Positions 48,986-61,900 of a stretch of 64,000 nt of DNA are shown here, piece by piece. The DNA comes from Dasypus novemcinctus (lineage: Eukaryota > Chordata > Mammalia > Cingulata > Dasypodidae). The position numbers were made by a program, and so were the translations under genes. The notes under the pieces are model-generated. The model worked only from the letters and a program-made list of their open reading frames with translations, was not told the DNA's origin and made no database searches. The stretch's first letter is position 1, and every line of letters starts with the position of its first letter. The stretch spans positions 14,950,029 through 15,014,028 of the forward strand of contig NC_080702.1 in the NCBI RefSeq assembly GCF_030445035.2. The letters run 5' to 3'.

Positions 48986-50492
48986 TATAATTTTTTTAAA
49001 TTAAATTTTTAATTGTCCTTTTTTAAGAAGCATAGATTACAAAAACTGTTACATTTAAAAACATAAGAGGTTTCCATATATCCCACACTCCACACATTCA
49101 CTCCTCCCAGCTCAACTACCTCTTTCATCATTGTGGCACATTCATTGCATTTGGTGAATACATTTTGGAGCACTGCTGTACTGCATGGATTATAATTTAC
49201 ATTATATTTTACACTCTCCCCCAGTCCATTCACTGGGATATGGCAGGATATATAATGTTCAGCATCTGTCCCTGCACTATCATTTAGGACATCTCCAAGA
49301 CCTGAAAATGAACCCACATTACTTTTCTTCTTCCCTCTCCCTGCCCACAGCAACTACTGTCACCACTGTCTTCACAACAGTGATATAATTTCTTCCATTG
49401 TTAGAGTCACAATAGTTGTGTAGTAGAATATCAGTAAGTCCACTCTGGTTCATATTTTATTCCTCCATCCTGTGGTCCCTGAGATGGTGATGTCCACTCC
49501 ACCTACCATGGCCTGTATCCATCATTGTGAGATCATGTAGAACAATTCCATCAACCCTCAAATCCACATGTTCCAGTACAATTATTTCTCCCTCTCCCTC
49601 CCCTCAAAACCCATGACAACCACCACTTCATTCCCTGAAGAAGAAGATTCATCACTGCTTGCAACAACTCTGAGGCCTTGACATACTGGCCAGTCTTTCC
49701 CCAATAAGCACTGCCTATGCTCCTATGAGACTCCAGCCTCATTATTTTAGAACATAGAAGGACTCCCCAGGATGGGAATCCTACAACTTCCCATGCTTTC
49801 TGTGGCTCTGCACCCACAGATACAACAAACTATGACAAGGTCAACTTTCTCATACTCCCTTGTAGCCTGCCTCAGGGGTGCCCAGTCCTGCATCCCACGC
49901 ATATCCCCATCCTAAACCAGTAATCCTTCCCTGCAATATTTCCTAAAAGAACATTCCCAATATTGTAGTTTCAACCACATACCTGCAAATCCCCAGGGGT
50001 CACCTGTTCCCTCCCCTAACCCTCCTCACAGTTCCATGGACAACTCAACCCACCTTCCCACACTAACTCCCTCATACCTCAGCACTTCCCCCACTGAATA
50101 TCATCACTGTACCGCTATACCACTTTCATGCCCTTCCACTGCACAATAGCTTTCCACATTATCATAGATTTTGCCAATATGGGCATTGGCTCACAACCTC
50201 ACTCTCCCTTTCTGTCTCCTGAAACCTATTTTCCAGAATCTACCTCTGTGAGTCAGCCCAACTCACTTAATTCCTTTCAGTGACATCATGTACTATTTGT
50301 CTTTCAGTTCCTGTCTGGTATCACTCATTATAAGGTCTTCAAGATTCATTCATGTAATCCCATGTGTTAACACTGCATTCTTTCTTACAGCTGAGTAATA
50401 TACCACTGAATGTATATACCAATATTTGTTTATCCCTTACTGTTGATGGACATTTGGGTTGTTTCCAACTCTTGGCAAAAGTGATTAATGCT

Positions 50493-51467
50493 TGCGGCGG
50501 CTTGCTCGGTCGGTAGAGGTGGGGTCTGGCTGCGGACGAGGGGTCGGTCCAGCTCTGGACGAGGGGTCGGTCCCGCTTGGGATGAGGGGTCGGTCCGGCA
50601 GCAGACGAGGGATCGGTCTCACAAGGGGTTGCGCGGTTCGGCTGACGGGGTCACCCGGCGAAGCCGGCGACGAAGGGGTCGCCCGGAGAAGCAGGCGACG
50701 AAGGGGTCGCCCGGAGAAGCAGGCAACGAACTGGGGACAAGGGAGGCCAGGCCCTTGTCGGGGGCTCTCAGGACTGGAGGGCGCACGGCAGAAGAACTAC
50801 CGCGGAGACAAGGTAAACACGCAAGTCCTCCTTATTGAGGGAGAGGCAACAGTTTAATAGGAGCTGGGCAAGGCTGATTGGTCGAAGCCACGCCCTGTTC
50901 TGATTGGTTGCTGGCGAAAGGTCAGTGGGCGGTACTGGACGGGGGAGGGGTGGTGGTTAGGGATTGGCTGTCGCTGTTGCTGGGGGAAGGGGCAGGGTTT
51001 AGGGATTGGTGGCTGCTGTTGCTGGGGTGGAGGGCAGACTTGAGTTTCCCGCCCACGCCTGGCTGTTGCTGCTGTCAGGGGAAGGGAAAGGGCAGACTGG
51101 ATTTATCTGCCCACTCCTGGCTGTTGCTGCTCTCGGGGGAGGGGAAAGGGCAGACTGGATTTTTCCGCCCACGCCTGGCTGTTGCTGTTGTCGGGGGAGG
51201 GGAAAAGGGCAGACTGGAATTTTCCGCCCTGCGCCTGCGCAGGGAGAAAGAAGGCATCGTGTGGCGCTATCTGGGAGGAGGGGCGGCCGCGGAAGCATGG
51301 CTGCCGAGAAGGGGAGACCCGAGGGCACTCTGCGCCCATGCCGAGCTCCCTTCAGGGGTGGCGGTGAGTCCGACCAGCCACCCTATTATGGGGGCAGCGG
51401 CTTGGCCTGCTGCAGCTGCTCCCCCGCCAGGCCAGCAAACCACACTTCAGCCTGAGGGGTGACCGCA
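50493..51467 (-). mobile_element. Solo LTR of the same endogenous retrovirus (copy 2)
   Basis: This 975-bp LTR on the minus strand is homologous to 2452-3448. On the minus strand it starts TGCGGTCACC at 51467 and ends CCGCA at 50493. A perfect 6-bp duplication, AATGCT, flanks it (50487-50492 and 51468-51473), and L1-E text continues on both sides. TATA and AATAAA positions carry TATTAAA and AATAAG. It has no internal viral region. The U3 contains about three 64-bp repeats (51040-51235), and U5 has about four 22-bp repeats. Open frames in it are accidental. Confidence 0.93.
51040..51235 (-). repeat. About 64-bp tandem repeats in the LTR U3
   Basis: Three to four units, each containing GGGCAGACTGGA and CCTGGCTGTTGCTG on the plus strand, lie in the putative enhancer part of U3. 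The first LTR copy has fewer of these and instead duplicates another segment at about 2827-2910 (CACCAA..TCCCTAAACCCTGCC). Confidence 0.8.
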
Positions 51468-53639
51468 AATGCTGCTTTGAACTTGGATGTCCCTATATCT
51501 TTTCTTAGCCTTGCTTTAATTCTTTTGGATATATACCCAGCAGTGGGATTACTGAATCATAAGACAGTTCTATAGTTAGTTTCCTGAGGAACTGCCAAAC
51601 TGTCCTCCACGATGCCTGCAACATTCTAAGTTCCCACCAGCAGAGGATAACTGTTCCCATTCCTCAACATCTTCTCCAGCAGTTGTTGTTCTCTGTTTTT
51701 TTTTTTGTAATAACCACCAGTCTAATGGGTGTAAGATGATATCTCCTTGTAGTTTTGATTTGCATTTCCCTAATAGCTAGTGATTTTGAGCATCTTTTCA
51801 TGTGCTTTTTAACGATTTGAATTTCTTCTTAAGAAGTGTGTATTCAAATCACTTACCCATTTTTTAAATAGTTTTTGTCTTTTTATTTTTGAGTTGTAGG
51901 AATTTTTATATATGCTGATATTAGACCTCTATCAGATATATGGTTACCAAATATTTTCTCCCATTGAGAAAATTTGTCTTGACAAACTGCTTAGAGGTGC
52001 AAAGCTTTTTCATTTTGTAGAGGTCCTATTTATGTTTTTTTTTTCATTTATTGTTCATGCTTTGCATGTAAAGTTCATGAAACCATTTCCTGATACATGA
52101 TCTTGTGGATGATTCCCTACATTATTTTTCAAGAGATTTATGTTTTTGGCTCTTATATTTAGATCTTTGATCCATGTTGAATAAATTCTTGTATAAACTG
52201 TGAGATGGTGTTCCTCTCTTAATCTTTTGGTTATGGATATCCAGTTCTCACAGCACCAATTGTCAAAGAGGCCATTTTCTCCTAGTTGAGTGGGCTTGCT
52301 GGGTTTGTCCAATATCAGTTGACAGTATGTGTGAGGATCTGTATCAGGCCTTTCAACCAGATTCCATTGGTCAATATGAATATCCTTGTATCTATACTGT
52401 GCAGTTTTGACCACAGTTGTCTTTTAGTATGTTTTAAAGTCAGGCAGTGTGAGTCTTCTGATTTTGTTTTTCTATTTCAATGTGTTTTTGGCTCTTTGTA
52501 TCCCCTTGCCTTTCCAGATAAATTTCAAAGTTAGCTTTCCCAATTCAAGAAAATAATTCTGTGTTAATTTTTATTGTAATAGTGTTTAATCTGTAAATCA
52601 TAATGGATAAGATAGACATCTTAATGATGTTTAGTCTTCCTCTCCAGCAACATGGAATATTCTTCCTTTTTTTATGACTTCTTTAATTTCCTTTATCAGT
52701 GCTGTGTAGCTTTCTGCATATAAGTCTTTTACATTTTTAGGTAAATTTATCCCTATTTATTTGATTCCTTTAGTTGCTATTATAAATGAGATTTTTAAAA
52801 ATTTCCTCCTCAGATTGCTCAGTATTGGTGTACGAAAATGCTACTTATGTTTGCACATTTATCATATAACCTGCCACTTTACTGAACTCATTTTTTGTAG
52901 ATTTCCCTGGGCTTTCTATGTCAATGATGATGACATTTGCAAATAGATAAATTTTTACTTCTTCCTTTCCAATTTGGATGCCTTTTTATTATTTTTCTTG
53001 CCTGAGTGCTTGAGCAAGTTCTTCTAACATAGTGTTAAATAAGGGCAGTGACGATGCACGTGTTGGTTTTTTTTCCAGATCTTAGAGGGAAAGATTTTAG
53101 GAATTCACCTTTGAATATGATGTTAACTGTGTGTTTTTATACATACCTTTTTTCATGTTGAGGAAGCTTCCATCTATTCCTAACTTTTGTATTGTTTTTA
53201 TAATGAAAGTTTTCTTTATTTTGTTAAGTGTTTTTCTGCATGTTTTTAGATGATCTTATGGGTTTTTTTTCTTTCAATTTGTTTATATGATGTATTATAT
53301 TGATTGATTTTCTTAGTTTGAAACTAATACCTAGGATGAAACCCATTTGGTCATATTATATAATTCACTTGATGTGCTGTTAAATATGTTAGCAAGTATT
53401 GTTGTTGAGGACTTTAGCATCTAAGCTCATTAGAGAAATTGGTCTATAGTTTTCTCTTCTTGTGGCATCTTTGTTTGACTTGGTATTAGGGTGATGTTGA
53501 CATCCTAGAATGAGTTAGACAATGTTACCTCAATGTCTGTTTTTTGGAAGAGTTTAAGCAGGAAGAGTGTTAGTTCTTTCCCGATGTTTGGATTAACTCA
53601 CCTGTGAAGTTATGTGGCCCTGGACTCTTTGTTGGGTGG

Positions 53640-54061
53640 GTTTTTGTTTTGTTTTGTTTTTAAGATTTATTTATTTATTTGTCTCCCCTTCCCCCTCACC
53701 CCGATTGTCTGTTCTCTGTGTCTATTTGCTGCATCTTCTTTGTCTGCTTCTGTTGTTGTCAGCAGCACAGGAATCTGTGTTTTTGTTGCATCATCTTGTG
53801 TGTCAGCTCTCCATGTGTGCAGCACCATTCCTGGGCAGGCTGCACTTTCTTTTACGCTGGGCAGCTCTCCTTATGGGGCGCACTCCTTGCACGTGGGGCT
53901 CCCCTATGTGTGGGACACCCCTGTGTGGCACGGCACTCCTTGGGCACATCAGCACTGCACATGGGCCAGCTCCACATGGGTCAAGGAGGCCCAGGGTTTG
54001 AACTACGGACCTCTCATGTGGTAGACAGAAGCCCCAACCACTGGGCCAAGTCCACCGCCCA
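53640..54061 (-). mobile_element. DAS-type SINE inside L1-E
   Basis: The minus-strand head at 54061 reads GGCGGTGGACTTGGCCCAGT, with a B-box-like segment downstream. The tail at 53640 shows (TTTTG)n and taagatttatttatttatttg on the plus strand. The 8-bp duplication TTGGGTGG lies at 53632-53639 and 54062-54069. Confidence 0.9.
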
Positions 54062-56636
54062 TTGGGTGGTTTTTCATGACTGATTCTATCTTGTTACTTG
54101 TGATTGGTCTTTTGAGTTCATCAATTTCTCCTCTTGTCAATGTAGGCTGCTTGTGTGTGTCCAGAAATTTTTCCATTTCCTCTAAATTATCCATGTTGTT
54201 GGCATACAATTTTTGAAGGTATCCTCTCATGATACTCTTATTTCTGTGGGGTCAGTGGTGATATTCCCTTCCTCATTTCTTATTTTATTTATTTGCGTCT
54301 TCCATTTCTTTTTTTCTTTGTTAGTCTAGCCAAGGGTCTATCAACTTTATTAATCTTCTCAAAGATACAGCTTTTGGTTTTGCTTATTTTTTCTGGTGCT
54401 TTCTGATTTTCTATTTCATTTATCTCTGCTCTAATCTTTGTTATTTCCTTCTTTCTACTTACTTTGCAGTACTTTGTTGTTCTTTTTCTAATTCCTGCAT
54501 GTGTGCAGTTAGGACTTTCATTTTATCTCTTTTGTCTTTTTTAATATAGACATCTATGTCTATGACTTTCCCTCTCTGTACAGGTTAGGCTGCATCCCTC
54601 AGGTTTTGATACTTTGTGTTGTCATTTTCAATCATTTCAAGGTGGTTTCTGATTTCTTTTGCAATTTCATCCTTGTCCAACAAATTGTCGAAGAGTGTGT
54701 CATGTAACTTCCCTATCTTTGTTCCTAATCTAATTCTCTACCCCTTACTGATTCATTGCCTTCAGGTCAGAGCAATTATTTGTATAATTTAAAACTTTCT
54801 GAATTCACTGAATGTTGTTCTGTGGCCAAACATGGGGTCTATCCTGAATGATCATCCATGTACCCTCAAGAAGAATGTCTTTCCAACTGCATTGTGGTAT
54901 AATGTACTATGTCTATTAGGTCTATCTCCTCTAATGTAATATTCAAGGTCTTTGTTTCTTTACTGAGCCTCTGTGGAGATGATCTGTCTCATGCTGTTAA
55001 TGGTGTATTAAAGTCCCCACTATAATTATAGAGACATCATTATTGGTGTACAAAAATGCTGTTGAGATTATCTGTCTATTGCTGCTAATGGTGTATTTAA
55101 CTTCACACTATAATTGTAGAGGCATTTATTTCTCCACTTACTTTTTTCAATGTTTGCCTTATGTCTTTTGACGTACCTCATTAGGTGCATAAATGTTTAC
55201 CATTCTTCTTTCTTCCTTGATAGATGACCCCTTTTATTAAGATACAGTGTCCTTTTTTTTCTTATAGTCATCTTGCATTTAAAGTTTATTATGTCTGGTT
55301 TTAATATAGTTACTTTCACCATTTTTTGGTTATTGTTTGTTTTTGAAATTGTTTTCCAACAATTCACTTTCAGCACCCTCATGTCCCTGGGTCTAAGATG
55401 GGTTTCTTTTAGGCAGCATATAGGTGTGGCATACTTCCTTATCCATTCTTCCAATCTGTGTCTCTGTATTGGAGAGTTTAATCCATTATTATTAAATGTT
55501 ACTACTGTCAAGGAATTACTTACTTCCACCATATTTTCTTTAATTTTATGTAACCATGTGAAGTTTTTATTTCTCTTTTTATATTTTTGTTTGTTCTTAC
55601 ACTCTCATCCAACTCTCTCCTCTTTTTTTCCTTTCAACCTACTGAACTCCCTTTATTATTTTTTGAAGGGCAGATATCTTATTGACAAGCTCTCTTATTT
55701 TCTGTTTATTTGCAAATATTTTGAAATCTTCCTCATTTTTGAATGCCCGCTTTGCAAAATAGAGAACTCTTGACTAGGAGCTTCTTATTTTAGCACTTTA
55801 CTATGCCATACCCCTGCCCTCATGCCTCCATGGTTTAGATGAGAAATCAACACTTCATCTTCTCAAGCTTCCATTGTATGTGATGGGTCTCCTTTCTCTT
55901 GCTGCTTCTAATATTTGTCTTTGTCTTGAGCATTGGGCAATTTGACAAGCATATGTCTTGAAGTAGACCTATTAAGATTTATACTGTTTGGTGTGAGCTG
56001 TGCTTTTCCCTCAGGCTAATTCGGCTTCTGTTGGTTTGTTGGTTGCCACTCCTGGCTTCACTCTCTCCAGGACTGTTAGGTGCCTGTCAGTCCTCACTCT
56101 CACTGAACCTTTTCCTCTCTCTTCCAGGATGGGTGGGTGTGACAAGCTGCCTGTAAGCGCCCCTTCCCCTCTCCCTGGAGCCATTCAGCTCTGGCCAGGT
56201 TGTATCTTTCCTCCTTTTGCCCCTCTCTGGGCTGCCTATTCTACCTCCTACATTCCTAATCCTCTCTTCCCCTGAGTTGGCTGGCTGTGGCCCCAACTTT
56301 GTGCCTCGCTGCTTCCCCACTTCAAGAGCCCGCTGGGTACCAGGAAGCTTCCTTGGTTGCCTGAGGACTTTCTCCACTCTCTGAGCCTGCTGAACGCTGG
56401 TCTTGCAGGCAGTAACCCTCTAGCTTCCTTGGCACTATGAGCCATCTGTCTGCTGGTTTGAGTGCCCTATGTTCTTCAGTTTCCCTGTAGCCTGGCCATC
56501 TGGGCCCACTTTCTAGCTGCATTCTCCAATTGCTCCCGTGATTCCATGACTTTCCTTCTGCTAGGTAAACCTGCCTAACTTCCTGTGGTTTCTCAAGTAG
56601 CAGGCTGTCATTCCCTACTCTGCCATCTTGCATCTT

Positions 56637-58740
56637 ATTGCATGTTTTGTAATGAATCTTGTGAGGGAACTGATAAAATTATCTATAGATTTTGGTTGAG
56701 AGTAAGTATAAGTAGTTATGCCTTAAGTTCATAAAAATTCAAGCCAAGGGATGGGATTCCCGTAAGACAGACTCATATTCTTTTGGCCCTTGGGTGTCTG
56801 CATATTGCTTCCACACTTACGTCCTTTCCCATAAATAATATATAACTCCATAATATTGAAAACAGAACTTTACAATGAAATCATTAGTTACTTAGTTGAG
56901 AGAATAAAGATTAAAATATAACTAGTTCTATACGAGTAAATTCACCATTAATACTATATCCAATGAACACATGTGTAATCAGCTGTAATATTGTGGGAGC
57001 AAGCCAGAAGATAAGGACATCTCAAAGAAGAAGAGACTAGGCATGAAATATATCTTACTATACTATGGTATAATGCTCCTAGAACAGTAACAATATTTTG
57101 TCTTGAAACATTGGAAACAGAGATTTGTTTCACTCTTATATCGTCTTATTTCAAATTAAAACTGAAATAACTATTGAAGTTATTTAATTCATTTTAGAGA
57201 CAGAAATCAGGGTACATTCATAAGCAATGAGAAATATCACTATGTGAATTACTGAAATGTGGATAGAAATTAATATTTCATGGATTCTCTTAATATAATG
57301 ATAACTAATAAATTTCTTTAAATAGCTATAGAAAAAAATTTTTAATTCAGAAAGGGCATTCACTAAATGCCTCTAAGCAATGATAAGAGTTTGAAACGAA
57401 TATGTTCAGCAAATATTTATTGAACACTATGCTGTCTAAGGCAACATTCTAGATGCACTCGTAGGGATTGCTAAATTAAGTAGAAATTGAACTTATCTTT
57501 AGAAAACTCACTGACCAAATTAGAATAGAAGGAAATAGATTATATTTGTCATGATGGAGACAAAGATTTTTAAGAAATGAGAAGGAAAATATTTAAAGTT
57601 ATCATAATATAGTTATTGTGCTGTCAGGATACATAAGCATTATTATTACAACCGTTTTAAAGATAAAATAGCTAAGGCTCACAGGAATGAAATATTTGTG
57701 TATTTATATGCTTATGTATATGTATATGCTTATGTATGTGTGCATACATATATGCATGCAATTTCTTATGTGTGTGTTCATAAGTATATCTGTGGAGAAT
57801 GAAAGTTGGACAGGAAAAAAATGACAAGGAAATCCATAGGAGACATACTATTTATAGCTTTTTCAATTACTAGTCTGAATAGTTTTCTTACATTCAATAT
57901 TTATTCAAAATATCATGTTTACTATTGCATAAGTTCCATTAAAATCCACCAGGATTTACTATTATTATGGTTCCAAAATTTGCTCTTAAAACAATGATGT
58001 ATCAATTTAAAAAGGTTGATTGACTAAACTTCATTTCAGTAATTCATTAACATAATCGTAGAGCTATAATCTCCTTAACTAATACACAATGACCAAGATA
58101 AAAAAAAAAAAAGAGTTACAAGCTGAAGGATGATTTGGATTGAGAAATGGCCAACCAAGTCTTCATAAACAAAAATTAGAATTTTGTGGGAGAGGAAGCA
58201 GTTATTCAGTAGGAGCCAATTTTCCCTGCAGAATCCAAAAATATTTGCAGTGATGTAAAGCAGGAATGAGATATAAAGTAGAAAACAGATTACTGATGTT
58301 TCTGCAGGAAGCGAATGATTTCCTCGATCCTATCCTTTTCCCTGAACACAGAATTCCTGGATCCAGTCTATTGACAATCTCTGTGAAGAATCAGAATGAT
58401 TTGCTAAAAGTGAATAAATATGCCCAGAGATGAACTCTGCATTCTGGCCTAAAGGATCAAAGCATAGTGGTTGTTGCTCTGCCTAATGATTCTTAGCAAA
58501 TCGCACTGATCATACGTCCGTCCATATCTACATAACTCCAGGGTACCTTTCCTGGTGGCCTCATTCCTACCTTAAGGAGACATCCAAGACCAACATGAAT
58601 TGAAATATAGTGAAACATGAACTAGGCCTCGATTAACAGAAAAAAAGTTCTAATAAATCAAATAAATTAAGGAAACTAAACAGTACTTTAATGCAAACTA
58701 ATCTCCTCTTTAATCATACCAGTGCGAGACAATATTGAAT
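56637..58740. other. No gene seen
   Basis: This is AT-rich unassigned sequence. A short TATG/TGTA-rich simple repeat lies at about 57700-57790 and a poly(A) run at 58100-58113. No open frame has recognisable domain content. Confidence 0.5.
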
Positions 58741-58749
58741 TAATCAACA

Positions 58750-59170
58750 ATGTACAGGCTGGGCCGCCTGGTGGCAGCGCGGGCTGCAGCCTGGAGGGGG
58801 CGTCCGCCGAGGCCCCCCCCACCCCCGGTTCCCCGCTCTCCAGCCCTCGCGCGGGCCCCGGCCCCTTCTGCCGCCCTCCCGCCCGCGGTGCCCACCCCTC
58901 GGAGCCTTTGTGCTCGCGTCGCCCCACGACCCTCTCTCCGCAGGAACCCCAGCGCAGCCGGCCCGCCACTGCGTTCCAAGCCAGCGCGGGCGCGCGCCAG
59001 AGCCGGTGGCGAGGGGCCGCGGCGCGTGCCGGGGCGCTGCGGGCAGACTCCGCCAGACTGGCGACGCGCCCACCAGCATTGTCTCGGTCCGGTGCCCTGG
59101 TCCCGAGCCGCAGGCGGCGCCGGAGAAGCGAGGAGCAAGCCGCGGAGATGGAGGAACTGACCTAGGAGGT
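58750..59170. promoter_or_regulatory. CpG-rich block (CpG-island-like)
   Basis: The composition changes abruptly from AT-rich to very GC- and CpG-rich at about 58750 and falls off near 59200. Several CCGCC, GGGCGG-like and GCGCGCGC words are present. Open frames on both strands (for example 58722-59165) follow from the composition and match nothing I recognise. It could be a promoter with a noncoding first exon, or the 5' end of a processed retrocopy running to AATAAAGAC at about 59661. I could not identify a parent gene. Confidence 0.6.
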
Positions 59171-60115
59171 CCCTGGTGTGACTAGCAGGAGCTGGAGCAG
59201 GGGCTCTTCCAGGAGGAAAACCTCCACCCCAGGCCTGCTGGATGCTTAGCAGATGCTCGCCTGGAACAGCTGAATTCGAGAACCCTGCCTAAGGGAGGAT
59301 AGAGACCATCCATCCTCAGGGGGAAATAATGAAAGAGCAGAACCCTTGGACCACTTTACATCAGCCCCGGAAGAATGAAGTGTTGCCCTTTCTGCGTTTT
59401 GATCTGAATTTACACAATCGACTCCAACTAAGCATTGTCTTAAGAAATAGCCTCGTGCTGTGAAAAAGACCAGTGACTTCCTGAACAGTATTTTAGCAAA
59501 ACGAACGAAATAAGCCTCCCCTTTTGTACCAGTACTTCTGTTTCTAGGAAAATATTCTAAGAAAGTAGGAAGTGATTTGCGCAAAGATTTTTGGTCAAAG
59601 AAAATAATTATTGTTTCATTTTTAACAGAGAAAAATGTTAAACGCCGTGCAGGTCCAACAATAAAGACTTTTTTAGGAACATCTCTTTAGAGACCTGTAT
59701 GCAATAGAAACCTATCCGTACCCTATTGTTGAAAGAAAATAACAGGAAAACATGATTCTGTTCACACAGGCTTTCATCTATGATTGTTTACAGCACAGAG
59801 AACCGGTTAGAAATATAATCACAAATACTAACATTTCCTTTCTCTAGGGGTGTATCGTCTTTTCTTTCTTCCCTGCCCCCTGACACACAAGCACACACCT
59901 GCACACACACATGCACCTGCACACACATACGGTGCATCTTTAATTACTTACACATAGCATTATCCTTTCACAAACATTTCAGACCAAGTTCATAAAATGA
60001 AGGAAAAGGTGGATGTCAACGAAAAACCAATCCAAGGGGGCAAGATATGAAATATAGAACTTTCTGAAAAAATAACAGGGAAGAGACATGGGAAGGTTGT
60101 TCAGATACACTGCTG
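59171..60115. other. Downstream of the CpG block, no gene recognised
   Basis: Composition is intermediate, falling to AT-rich. AATAAAGAC occurs at about 59661. A CA-rich microsatellite lies at about 59880-59930. The 112-codon minus-strand frame at 59246-59584 has no recognisable domain. Confidence 0.4.
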
Positions 60116-60503
60116 GGGAAACGGACTTTGGCCCAGTGGTTAGGGCGTCCGTCTACCACATGGGAGGTCCGCGGTTCAAGCCCCGGACCTCCTTGACCGT
60201 GTGGAACTGGCCATGCGCAGTGCTGATGCGCACAAGGAGTGCCCTGCTAGGCAGGGGTGTCCCGGAGTAGGGGAGCCCCACACGCAAGGGAGCCCCACGC
60301 GCAAGGAGTGCACCCCTTAAGGAGAGCCGCCCAGCGCGAAGGAGGGAGCAGCCTGCCCAGGAATGGCGCCGCCCACACTTCCCTTGCCGCTGACGACAAC
60401 AGAAGTGGACAAAGAAACAAGACGCAGCAAAAAGACACAGAAAACAGACAACCGGGGGAGGGGAATTAAATAAATAAAAATAAATCTTTAAAAAAAAAAA
60501 AAA
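60116..60503 (+). mobile_element. Young DAS-type SINE with clean target-site duplication
   Basis: The head is GGGAAACGGACTTTGGCCCA, then GTGGTTAGGGCG (A box) and GGTTCAAGCCC (B box). The CpG-rich body is followed by an AATAAAAATAAATC tail and about 14 A residues. The 13-bp duplication AGATACACTGCTG is perfect (60103-60115 and 60504-60516). Retained CpGs and perfect flanks make it the youngest SINE in the window. Confidence 0.95.
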
Positions 60504-60516
60504 AGATACACTGCTG

Positions 60517-61380
60517 AAGAATTACTCAAACTAAATAAATGATGTCAGTATGATTTGGACCAACCAATTGTGGAGCAAAATGAATGAGATAAAGAAATTT
60601 ACTTTCAAAGCGCAGTGTAATTCAAAAGTCTAAAATACTGAGATTATCCTAATATTTATGAAGAAATAAAATCATTGAAATGACCAGAAATATTTCAGCA
60701 ATACTGATAGTTATAATATGAAAAATAAAAGTTAAACTTGAGGAAGAAATGTTTCCCCTAGGAATACACTCCTAGCAAAAGTATCATTCAAGGGTAAATG
60801 TAGAATAACAAATTGAAGACATGCAGGGTTACCAGGTTGCTATCTGCATACCTTTTCATAGGAATTGTGCTCCGGAGAAATGAAGGAAAACCAAAACAGA
60901 AAGCAAAACCTTAAAAACTGTAGATTTCTATCAATAGAGTTGTAAAGAGTTGCTTTAATATCATACTAAGCAACGAGCTTTAACTGGAACAGGGTAATGG
61001 AAATGTTTGTGGGGAGAAAAAACATTACAGAATATCTAATATGATTGTGAGATTAGAAAGAGGGGCCATGATGAAAACAACACTAGAAAAATAACATAAA
61101 AAAATAAACTAATAACTGAAGAAAATGTATTCCTAGTATTTACTTCTGCAATAGAAAATATTTATGTAATCAAAATTACATTCAAACTTCCTATCACAAC
61201 TTAATACTATGAAGATCTGTGGAAAAGAGGAAAGTATTAAGAAAGGTATCAACATCTAGTGTCACATTAAATTAGTAGATTGTGTTAAAAATGATACATG
61301 GAAGATGATGGTATAAAGAATTAAGAGAAATGGAGGGTCCTCGCTGAGGAGTGAAATTATGGACAGATACTTCTGCATGT
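60517..61380. other. No gene seen
   Basis: AT-rich unassigned DNA with no supported open frame or repeat. Confidence 0.5.
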
Positions 61381-61399
61381 CTTTGTAGATATCACACTT

Positions 61400-61900
61400 C
61401 TTTATTTTATTAGTTTAATGTTTTAGCAAGTTTCTCAAGGTATAATTCACATACCATAACATTCACCATTTTAAGTTACAATCTAATGACTTTTTGTACA
61501 TTTACTGAGATGTGTAACCATTACCACAACCAGTTCTAGGGCATTTCTATCACTGAAGAGATTCTTTTCATAATCATTAACAAATAATATTTATTCTCAC
61601 TGTGAAGCCCTAGGAAACTGTTAATCTGCTTTTTGCCTGCCTAGATCTCCCTTTACCAGACATTTTATATTATTGTATTATTTAATTTTAACTAATTCTC
61701 ATATATTAGTTTTATAAGTTTTTGACACTGAAATGCAAATATACATTCTTATACAGACATATTTGCCCACAATTATAGTTATTATATCTTAATGTGAACT
61801 CAAAAAAGAAACTTGGTGGATGTTGAAAATTGTGTTTAGTCAGGCATGTTATTTATTTGATCTTTAACCAATATTCATCCAGAATGGAAGATATTCCTAA
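61400..61900 (-). mobile_element. Ancient L1 3' end (mammal-wide type)
   Basis: The text AAGGTATAATTCACATACCA, then ATTCACCATTTTAAG and TGTAACCATTACCACAACCA, is a well-known decayed mammalian L1 3' UTR in minus orientation. Confidence 0.75.

Larger units (their letters stand above)
48997..56636 (-). mobile_element. Older L1 (L1-E) split by an LTR and a SINE
   Basis: The 5' end at about 56636 reads GCAAGATGGCAGAGTAGGGA on the minus strand, a typical L1 start. A T-rich tract near 49000 marks the 3' end. ORF2 text is recognisable from about 55540 (NGLNSPI) down to about 50370, but is full of stops and frameshifts. ORF1 keeps only its C-terminal half (about 55560-56005), joined directly to 5' UTR-like text. 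It is interrupted by the LTR at 50493-51467 and the SINE at 53640-54061. Confidence 0.85.

Noticed and set aside
58722..59165. 147-codon frame and overlapping frames across the CpG-rich block
   Set aside because: Open on both strands because of GC-rich composition; no motif recognised. The block is reported as a regulatory or retrocopy candidate instead.
60116..60200. tRNA gene, based on A-box and B-box-like text
   Set aside because: This is the tRNA-derived head of a DAS SINE with an A tail and target-site duplication. The same holds for the other SINE heads.
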